This document shows, piece by piece, positions 26,102-34,200 of a DNA stretch of 64,000 nt. This stretch comes from Anabaena sp. WA102 (GTDB taxonomy: Bacteria > Cyanobacteriota > Cyanobacteriia > Cyanobacteriales > Nostocaceae): assembly GCF_001277295.1 (NCBI RefSeq), contig NZ_CP011456.1:4344001-4408000 (forward strand). Direction: 5' to 3'. Numbering within the stretch: the first letter of the stretch is position 1; every line of letters starts with the position of its first letter. Both the position numbers and the translations under genes were made by a program. Below the pieces are notes generated by a model. It made no database searches. It was not told where the DNA came from and saw nothing but the letters and a program-made list of their open reading frames with translations.

Positions 26102-27007
26102 CTAATATTTTTTTATGTTATGTGATGAGTAAATCGTTTGGGAGCCATCTCTATCAATTCTGGCAAAACCAAAAAATCCATCAACCGTTTTCTCTCTAGG
26201 GATAATATTATAGCTAGGACAATAGCAGAAGTGATCCTTTGCAAGTCGGTAACTTCCTAGATCACAATATCCACCTAAAATATATGCCTCTTCATTGTAG
26301 GAATAAATCATTGCATCATGAGTGACATGATGTGGCAAGATGGCAAATATCAATGTTTCGCCGCCGTTATTATGTTTCCTTAAAAACTTTTTCTTGATTG
26401 TTACTTTCTCTGTATCACTCCAAGGCAAGAATTTGCTATCCAAAGCTGGAATAAATTCACTTATTCTCGCACCTGGATAATTGGTTTCTGCATCTTGGTA
26501 TTGGAGGGGAACTGGCCCGTTTTCCATCCAAAGAATTTCCGCTTCCTCTTCACCTAAAACTTGCCAAGATTCTACTTTTACTCCAGCAGGAATAAAGGAG
26601 TAACCATGTTGATCTAGTTCCCATTCACCAATTTGAATCTTGCCAGCAAGAATAAAAATTTCCAAGTCAGCAGTGAATATCCCAGATGGCGCCGCAAATT
26701 TGGGCGGTAGGATTACTCTGGAAGTAGATGCACCACAATCATGCCACGTCAGCAATCTTCGTCTTCCTGCTAGGACTTGATCAGACATTCCACTGATTCG
26801 CCATCCTGGTTCTTCTGGCACGGTATTTGTATTGAAAAATTGATACTGACGCGGCACATACTTTTTCGATATGTCCGTACACCTTCCTGATAGGTGTAAG
26901 CGTCCACTCCCATCTCCCCCCCAATCTTCTTGGATCGGCACTATACTTAAAAAATTATCCGTTTGGTCTATTTCGGACAAATTAAAACTTCTATTCGCGT
27001 CACCCAT
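26102..27007 (-). CDS. anaJ: Cupin-like protein, probable AnaJ cyclase, copy 2
   Basis: 301 residues, a tandem paralogue of the gene at 25125-26003 with a start-to-start distance of 1004 bp. Residues 54-174 are identical between copies, while the C-terminal third carries about fifteen changes and a different tail (SQTIYSSHNIKKY). The duplication also covers ~57 bp upstream of each start. This copy is the nearer to anaG, following the anaG terminator hairpin, so it probably has its own promoter in the duplicated leader. Confidence 0.6.
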   Translation of the reverse strand: MGDANRSFNLSEIDQTDNFLSIVPIQEDWGGDGSGRLHLSGRCTDISKKYVPRQYQFFNTNTVPEEPGWRISGMSDQVLAGRRRLLTWHDCGASTSRVILPPKFAAPSGIFTADLEIFILAGKIQIGEWELDQHGYSFIPAGVKVESWQVLGEEEAEILWMENGPVPLQYQDAETNYPGARISEFIPALDSKFLPWSDTEKVTIKKKFLRKHNNGGETLIFAILPHHVTHDAMIYSYNEEAYILGGYCDLGSYRLAKDHFCYCPSYNIIPREKTVDGFFGFARIDRDGSQTIYSSHNIKKY

Positions 27008-27099
27008 AATTTCCCATTTTCCTGTTTATATGCTTGCCATTACAGAGTCTATTTTATAGCCTAATGGCCAAGCATTGCCGCCTATTCGTTTGGAGGCGA

Positions 27100-27131
27100 A
27101 AACACTGCCCCGGAAGCGACTCCGGGGAGCA
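27100..27131 (-). terminator. Terminator of the ana operon
   Basis: Read on the minus strand after the anaG stop: CTGC-T-CCCCGGA, loop GTCGCT, TCCGGGG-CAG, then TGTTTT. The stem CCCCGGA/TCCGGGG is perfect (27108-27114 with 27121-27127). This is a good rho-independent terminator candidate, 13 bp after anaG. Confidence 0.7.
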
Positions 27132-27143
27132 GTTTAACCCCTA

Positions 27144-30100
27144 TTAATCATCAAACTTTACAAAAGTAGCAAGCACATCTTGAATCAAATAGTCAACTAA
27201 TGCCTCTGGTGTTGGATATTTATAAAACAAGGTTGATGACAATGGGATGCCTATCGAGTTTTGCAAGCGATTTCTTAGCTCTATGGATGTCATAGAATCC
27301 ATTCCTAAGTCCAAAAATCCTTGTGATAGGGAGAAAGTCCTCTCTTGTTTGTCTCCCAAAACCTGAGACAATAGAGATTGAATATGAGCAATTAATAGTG
27401 CTTTGCGTTGCTCTTTCTCAGTTGCCTTTAATTGTTCGACTAAGTTGAGTGAAGTTTCTTCTCTCCCTTTCTGTTTGAGAATACCCTCTGTCCCAGACTT
27501 TTCTGGGTTTACCAATTGGGCAACCAAACGTTCTTTGTCACGAAATGCAACCAGTTTTACTGAAGAAGCAGGTTCGATCCAAATTTCATCTAGAATTGTT
27601 TGTACTCGGTTATCAACTCCTTCGGGAGCTAAATTTAGAAGTACAAATGAAAGTTCGGGATGATCTGGCTCTGACTGGATAACTTGGCTGATTTCCCATA
27701 AATGCGATCGCACCAAGTCTGTCTGCGCTGCTTCGATAGCTTGTACCCCTTGGGTTACTAACCAGAATCTAGGTGAAGAACCGGATTTTACAAGGGATTT
27801 CACCAAGTTAACATCAAGTTCATTCCCCGGAGAATCTAAATTCCCCAAATGCACCACCCCATGCCATTTTTGATCTGTGATTAAGTCCTGATATTTGGCC
27901 AGTGGAGAGGCCGTTTCTGTCCCTAATGGGTGAAGAGATTCGGTTGGAAAAACGACTGTTGGCAAATCGCCTTTTGTTTTCATCTCTGTCGCCAATTGTT
28001 GAGCAACCCCATGATCATCAGCAAAAATGAGCCAATTTCTCGCCAGAGGTTGATCCTCTTTGTTTCTGGTTAGTTCGCTCGGAGAAGCCAAATAATCAGC
28101 AGGTAAGCCATAACGAGGTTGTGGTTTCCACACCACCTGATCGGCAAAATCTTTTCCAGTGGCTTGCTGAGGTGATGGTTGACCGAGCAGAGAATGGGCA
28201 ACGCTCTGGGAGCCAGATTGCGTTAGAGGTTGTGTATGTGTTACATCAATCCAGTAGCGCTCTCGCTGCCAAGGATAAGTTGGTACTCCCACTTGGCGGT
28301 AGCCATAGTCACGATGGAAGCCCTCCCAATCAATCGCCACGCCCCTTACATACAATTGGCCTACAGCCTGAAGCACCCCTTGCCAATCGCTTTGCTCTCG
28401 CTGTAGCGTCGGCAGCCATGTTCCATATTCAGACGGTAAACAATGACGTGCCATACCCAGCAATATTGGCTGGGGGCCCATTTCCACAAATATCTCTACT
28501 CCTTCTCTGTGTAATGTCTCCACACCGTCGGCAAATCTTACTGGTTTGACCACATGATCTACCCAATATTCAGGGTCTGTGGGTAAAACACGCTCAAAAT
28601 TGCCCGTGACATTGGAGATAAAATTGAGTTTGGGTTGGTGGAAAGTTACCTCTTGCACCACCTGGCGAAATTCAGCCAGCATTGGCTTCATTAATGCTGA
28701 ATGGAAGGCATGGGAAACCTTTAAGCGCTTAGTTTTAATTCCCTTATGTTCTAACTTCTGCACTACTAGATGTACCGCTTCCCGTTCGCCAGAAATGACC
28801 ACGCTCTCAGGCCCGTTAATAGCCGCGATGCTAACTAAGTCCGTACCTTTGATTGCTTCTGTCACTTGTTCAACCGAAGCTAATAGAGACACCATTTCTC
28901 CGTTATCCGGGAGTTTTTGCATTAAATGCCCTCTGGCAGCAATCAGTTTCAATCCATCTTCTAAGGAGAAAATCCCCGCTACACAAGCTGCTGCATATTC
29001 CCCGACACTATGGCCAATGACTGCGGTTGGTTCTAGACCCCAAGATTTCCACATCGAGGCTAGGGCGTACTCCAAGGCAAATAGCGCTGGTTGGGTATAA
29101 GCGGTTTGCTCTAGGAGTGAACTGTCATCGCTTTGGTAGAGGACGGAGAGTAACGATTTTTCCTGATTCCCAATGGCATTTAAAATTTCCTGACAGCGGT
29201 CTAATGCCTGACGAAAAATGGGTTGTGTTTCGTATAGCTCCCGTCCCATCCCTAAATACTGGGAACCTTGACCTGTGAATAGAAAAGCGATTTGAGGTTG
29301 ACTTTCGCTCTTGCTACCTTTAAACAGGTTGGTGTTTTCTGTTCCTGCTAAATTAGCTAATAATTTTTCCCGTGCTTGAGAAACTGAGTCAGCAACCACA
29401 GCTAAACGTTCGTGGAAATGAGTCCGCCGAGTGTTGGTGGTATAACAGATATCAGCCCACTCTAAGTTGGGATGAGTTGCTAAGTGCTTCTCGTAGTTGC
29501 GAACCATCTGTTCGAGTGCAGGTTTGGTTTTGGCACTGAGGGTGAGCAGGTGTAGGGGGCGCTTCCAAGTTTCTGCCTCACTTTTTGTTGCTACTGGTGG
29601 TGCTTCTGAAAGGACAGCATGGACATTGATGCCCGTAAAACCAAAGGAACTAACTCCAGCAAACCTAGTTTTATCTGTTGCTGGCCAGGGTATCTGTTCG
29701 CTTGCCACTTTTATTGGCATCTCATCCCAAGCAATATAAGGGCTAGGCTCTTGGAAGTGTAGGTGTTGTGGAATCAACTCATTTTGTAAGGACAGAACGA
29801 TTTTGATCAGACCTGCTACGCCAGCGGCTCCTTCTAAGTGTCCGATATTAGTTTTCGCGGAACCTAAGATCAGAGGTTCTTCTCGTTGGCGAAAGACCTT
29901 GATCAAAGCATTTGCTTCAATTGGGTCTCCCAGAGAAGTACCTGTACCATGAGCCTCAATATAATTGACATCTTTGGGCTTAATACCTGCATTGGCGATC
30001 GCTCTGCGAATCACATTTTGCTGAGAAGAACCGCTAGGTACAGTTAGACCGCTGGTTCTTCCATCTTGCCCATGTGCTGTGCCTCTAATTAAGGCTAGAA

Positions 30101-30980
30101 TATTGTCACCATCAGCTACTGCATCTGAAAGGCGTTTGAGAACGATTATGCCACAACCTTCACCGCGAGCATAACCATTTGCTCCTGCCGCAAAAGTTTT
30201 GCAACGCCCATCTGGAGACAACATTCGGGATTTGCAAAGGTTGAGCCAATATTCTGGCGAGACATATCGCTGTACGCCTCCAGCCAATGCCAGGTTACAA
30301 TCTCCCCTTCGCAAGTTGGTAACTGCTAAGTGAATGGCAGCCAATGAAGAAGCACAGCCAGTATCAACGGCGAGACAAGGACCTGTAAAGTCGAAGAAGT
30401 AAGAAAGGCGGCCTGCCACTGGGCTATAGGCGTTCCCTGATCCTATGTAGAAATCTGTTTCTACAGGGTCTTGTTTGACAAGTTGCCAAACGTAGTCATT
30501 GGCACATATCCCCATAAAAACACCTGTCTGGCTGCCTGCCAATTTTTCGGGGACAAATCCAGCGTTTTCTAAGGCTTCCCAAGCTACTTCCATCACCAGT
30601 CTATGCTGGGGATCTAAACTTGCTGCTTCTCTGGCGGAAATCCCGAAAAAACTAGCATCAAAATCTGTGGGAGATTGGTTGAGAAATCCTGCACGCCGGA
30701 TATACACCTTGCCTGGCACGTCTGGATCTGGGTCGTAATAGGGATCTAGATATGAATGATGACCCTTTGGGGCTTCTCGAATGGCATCTACACCATTGGC
30801 AAGTAAGTCCCAAAATGCTTCAGGATTATCGGCTTCTGCCAAGCGACAACTCATACCAACAATGGCGATTGGTTCGCGTTCTTTCTGCTTTAATCGCTCA
30901 ATTTCGGATTGTAAATCAGCAATTTTTTGGGACGCTACTTTCATCAATTGAACATAGCGTTGTTCATTATTTTCACTCAT
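27144..30980 (-). CDS. anaG: AnaG, type I PKS module KS-AT-(KR remnant)-ACP
   Basis: Last PKS of the anatoxin pathway, 1278 residues. KS (~36-460) has active-site C209 in VDTGCASSL, an unusual variant of DTACSSSL, with both His motifs EAHGTGTS and KTNIGHLEGA. AT (~565-890) has GHSVGEYAAAC and HAFH, the malonyl-CoA signature. Residues ~905-1170 resemble only the structural half of a ketoreductase; the NADPH-binding catalytic half is absent. ACP (~1195-1270) has LGMDSM. No methyltransferase domain is present, unlike the AnaG of homoanatoxin producers, and no thioesterase. The KS-AT linker and AT are nearly the same as in AnaF. Confidence 0.93.
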   Translation of the reverse strand: MSENNEQRYVQLMKVASQKIADLQSEIERLKQKEREPIAIVGMSCRLAEADNPEAFWDLLANGVDAIREAPKGHHSYLDPYYDPDPDVPGKVYIRRAGFLNQSPTDFDASFFGISAREAASLDPQHRLVMEVAWEALENAGFVPEKLAGSQTGVFMGICANDYVWQLVKQDPVETDFYIGSGNAYSPVAGRLSYFFDFTGPCLAVDTGCASSLAAIHLAVTNLRRGDCNLALAGGVQRYVSPEYWLNLCKSRMLSPDGRCKTFAAGANGYARGEGCGIIVLKRLSDAVADGDNILALIRGTAHGQDGRTSGLTVPSGSSQQNVIRRAIANAGIKPKDVNYIEAHGTGTSLGDPIEANALIKVFRQREEPLILGSAKTNIGHLEGAAGVAGLIKIVLSLQNELIPQHLHFQEPSPYIAWDEMPIKVASEQIPWPATDKTRFAGVSSFGFTGINVHAVLSEAPPVATKSEAETWKRPLHLLTLSAKTKPALEQMVRNYEKHLATHPNLEWADICYTTNTRRTHFHERLAVVADSVSQAREKLLANLAGTENTNLFKGSKSESQPQIAFLFTGQGSQYLGMGRELYETQPIFRQALDRCQEILNAIGNQEKSLLSVLYQSDDSSLLEQTAYTQPALFALEYALASMWKSWGLEPTAVIGHSVGEYAAACVAGIFSLEDGLKLIAARGHLMQKLPDNGEMVSLLASVEQVTEAIKGTDLVSIAAINGPESVVISGEREAVHLVVQKLEHKGIKTKRLKVSHAFHSALMKPMLAEFRQVVQEVTFHQPKLNFISNVTGNFERVLPTDPEYWVDHVVKPVRFADGVETLHREGVEIFVEMGPQPILLGMARHCLPSEYGTWLPTLQREQSDWQGVLQAVGQLYVRGVAIDWEGFHRDYGYRQVGVPTYPWQRERYWIDVTHTQPLTQSGSQSVAHSLLGQPSPQQATGKDFADQVVWKPQPRYGLPADYLASPSELTRNKEDQPLARNWLIFADDHGVAQQLATEMKTKGDLPTVVFPTESLHPLGTETASPLAKYQDLITDQKWHGVVHLGNLDSPGNELDVNLVKSLVKSGSSPRFWLVTQGVQAIEAAQTDLVRSHLWEISQVIQSEPDHPELSFVLLNLAPEGVDNRVQTILDEIWIEPASSVKLVAFRDKERLVAQLVNPEKSGTEGILKQKGREETSLNLVEQLKATEKEQRKALLIAHIQSLLSQVLGDKQERTFSLSQGFLDLGMDSMTSIELRNRLQNSIGIPLSSTLFYKYPTPEALVDYLIQDVLATFVKFDD

Positions 30981-31010
30981 TTGATTAACCCCATTATATA
31001 CTGCTTAATT

Positions 31011-31190
31011 GTTCTACATTCATTGATATGAAGTAAGAATTCAGGGAACAGGGAACAGGGAAGATAAAAGAAAAATGTTATTCCTTCTTCCTGAACTCCT
31101 GATAGCAAAGCGTGGCGTTAGCCATACTTCTGAACTCCTGAACTCCTGATAGCGAAGCGTGGCGTTAGCCATACTCCTGAACTCTTACGA
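31011..31190. repeat. Repeat cluster inserted between anaF and anaG
   Basis: Holds GGGAACAGGGAACAGGG heptamers (31037-31061) and two tandem copies (31091-31187) of a ~46-bp unit, CTGAACTCCTGATAGC followed by AAGCGTGGCGTTAGCCATAC. The GCGTGGCGTTAGCCAT core is the same as inside the MITE-like repeat at 2763. Confidence 0.7.
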
Positions 31191-31224
31191 TATGAACATA
31201 GCGCTGTTCATTATTTTCACTCAT
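31165..31224 (-). pseudogene. Duplicated anaG start, 19-codon decoy frame
   Basis: 31194-31224 repeats the first 31 bases of anaG (30950-30980) with one mismatch. The frame starts at 31224, reads MSENNEQRYV exactly as AnaG and then diverges to HIVRVQEYG-stop in the repeat. Just downstream in the operon, 30981-31015 also resembles the 3' end of anaF, so the anaF-anaG junction seems duplicated and split by the repeat cluster. Confidence 0.8.
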
Positions 31225-31228
31225 CTAG

Positions 31229-31256
31229 CTAGATACTCACCTAAATGAGTATCTAG
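31229..31256. promoter_or_regulatory. Intercistronic hairpin after anaF
   Basis: CTAGATACTCA (31229-31239) pairs perfectly with TGAGTATCTAG (31246-31256) across CCTAAA. It lies 13 bp after the anaF stop; no T-run follows on the minus strand, so mRNA stabilisation or attenuation is as likely as termination. Confidence 0.5.
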
Positions 31257-31268
31257 ATTTGGGTTCAT

Positions 31269-34200
31269 CTAGTTAACCCATTGCATACCTAATTGTTCTG
31301 CAAATTGTTTTGCAATTTCATCGGCATCATCATTTTCCTCTAGGGGCTGGAATGTGAGGGCTTTACTATCTATTTGGAAGGACTGCTCGGAGACATCTAC
31401 ATCCTCATCTTCATCAGCCTCTTCTATGAACTCTGCCATCAGATAATCAACCAACTTTTTAATAGTTGGATAGTCAAAAGTTAGCGTAGCGGGCAAACGA
31501 CAGCCTAAGCTATTTTGCAAATTGTTTCTCAACTCTACAGAGGTCAAAGAACTCATTCCTAAGTCAAAAAACCCTTCTGAAACAGAGAATACGCGATCTT
31601 TCTGGTAGCCCAAGACTTTGGATACTTGAGATTGGATGTGAGCCACTAAAAGTGGCTGGCGTTGCTCTTTTTCAGCAGCCTTTACCGTTTCCAGGAAATT
31701 AAGTGAAGTTTTTTGTTGCTCTTTCTTTTGATCAGTAGTTTTGCGGAAGTCAGTGAAGAACGCACTTTCTACCGTATATTTCGACCAGTTTATTGGCATC
31801 GCGCCCACTTGTGGTGCCTTGGCGGTGAACAAGTTAGCAAATAGATGCGCTCCTTGACTGGGCGGAATCATCCCAAAACCTATTGCCTCCCAACGACTTT
31901 GAATATTTGCATCCAATTGAGTGGCCATCCCAGAGGTAGCCCAAGGGCCCCAGTTGATGCTGACAGCGGGTAATCCCAATGCGTGTCGGTGATGGCAGAG
32001 TGCATCCATAAAGGCATTGGCCGCAGAATAATTTCCTTGACCTAGCGCGCCTATAACTGAAGTCATAGAGGAGAAGCAGACAAAGAAATCTAATGGCATT
32101 TCTTTGGTCAGTTTGTGCAAGTTCCAAGTACCTTGAACCTTGGGGTTCATCACTTTTAAGAAGCGCTGCCGGGTTTGATTCCTGAGCATTCCATCATCTA
32201 AAACACCTGCTACATGAACCACTCCCCGTAAGGGGATATCAGTTGCGGCAATTAGCATTGCTACACTATCGGGTTGGGAAATATCAGTTTTGACAATCTT
32301 TACCAACGCCCCTTTATCTTCTAACTGCTTGACTCCTGCTTGTGCTTCTGGGGATACTGCCCCTTGTCGTCCCACTAGCAGCAGGTGGCGTGCGCCTTGT
32401 TCCACAAGGTAGTTGGCCACTTGAAGACCCAACGCTCCAAATCCACCAGTGATTAAATAACTACCTGATGAATCAATTTTTGCTAATTGGCTGATAGTTT
32501 TAGCCTCAGCACGTTTTAATCGAGCGACATAACGCTCTCCATTCCGAAAAGCTACTTGCTCTTCTTTTTCTGGGAAGAGCATTTCTTGGAGCAGCATTTC
32601 GATTTCACTAACTTGGTCTGAGCCAATATCTATACAGACAGTTTCCAGTTCTGGATGTTCTAAAACAATCACGCGGGCTAGTCCCCACAATGGCGATTGT
32701 TCTACTTGTAGGGGGGTTTTTGTCACTGCTTGGGCATTGCGAGTGATCAAGGATAAATGAGGTATCTTTTTGCCCCAATGATGGGGAGGAATTGCAGATA
32801 ATGCTTGAACCAAATACAACACACTAGAACATAAATTTAGTGCTGTTGTTGGCACATCTGACATCTCCAGCTTTTGATCAAGACCCCATAAGTAAACTAT
32901 CCCACGGCAGACTGACTGATCTTGCTTGACTATTGCGGAAAGTAGATTCTGGAAGTCTTTTGGTTCGGCAGGGTTGATTTGATAGCGATCGCTCTCTAAT
33001 AATGAAAAAGACGATCCTTGTGAAACGAAAATACAGCGCTCGCCCTGTTTGTTGAGCATATCGGCTAGGGAACTGCTTACTTCTCCTCCATCGCTGAAAA
33101 TCAGCCAATTACCTGCTTTAGAGGTTTTGTTATTCGCCTTAGCAAAGGACGAGCTTGCTGCCAAAACACGCGGTTTTACTTCCCAACCAATTCTGTATAA
33201 CCAATCATCTGTTTGATTGGCTAGGAGCGCAGTTTGATTAGCACGCCGCACCTGTAAATTAATCAGATCGGCTACTGCTATTCCATTCTCATCAACCAAA
33301 TGTAAATCGAAGGAAGTCAGTATACCGGGGCTTCGCTGACTTGACTGATGAACGTGACACCAAATGCTTGTACTAGGCTGCTTGAAGAAACTCAGACGCT
33401 CTAAGCCGACTAGAAAATAAGTCTTGGTATCGCTATCAGGGCCATCTTCAAGAGCCGCCGCCAAAAGCTGCAAGCAACCATCTAACAGCAGTGGATGCAA
33501 GCTGTTATTTACACTACTCTCTACCATCTCAGGTAATTTAATCTTACCTAGCACTTCTTGTGAGTCACCCTGAGAACGCCACAACTTCTCAATTACTTGG
33601 AAGTTGGGGCCGTACTCTACCCCCAAATCGCTGAATTTCTGGTAATAGTCCTTAATTTCAAGCTCTTGGTTAACTGTTTGCTTCAGGGCGGCCAAATCTA
33701 GCGGTACTTTTGCCACCGGAGCTTTTCTACTCAAAAGATAACCTTGGGCATGACGAGTCCATGTTTCATCAACATCAACATCATCTGAGTTTTTGCGGCT
33801 AAAAATCCCAAATTCATACCCTGATTCATTGGGTGTTAATACTAATTGAACGGAGACTGTTTCTTCAGGATTCAAAACTAGCGACTGCTCAATCAGAAAC
33901 TCTTCAACTAGCAATGATGGGTGATTCTCCTGCGCCCCCGCTCCAAAGATTTGCGCTCCTGCGGCTAGGACTATCTCCACATAAGCTGCGGTGGGGAAAA
34001 TGACTTTCTCATAGAGAGCATGATCCGCTAAATATACAGGGAAATCTGAGGTGAGTTGACTTTCAAAAACTATTTGTTGATTTTTTAGTGCTGCACTCCG
34101 AATTCTTTGACCCAGTAGAGGATGATGCCCGTTCTGCATTCCCGATTCCGTCTGAGGTTGTCTTTGGGCAACATCAATCCAGTAGCGCTCTCGCTGCCAA

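Noticed and set aside
28121..28549. Plus-strand frames within the PKS genes
   Set aside because: All are shadows of the long minus-strand PKS frames, without ribosome sites or recognisable domains.
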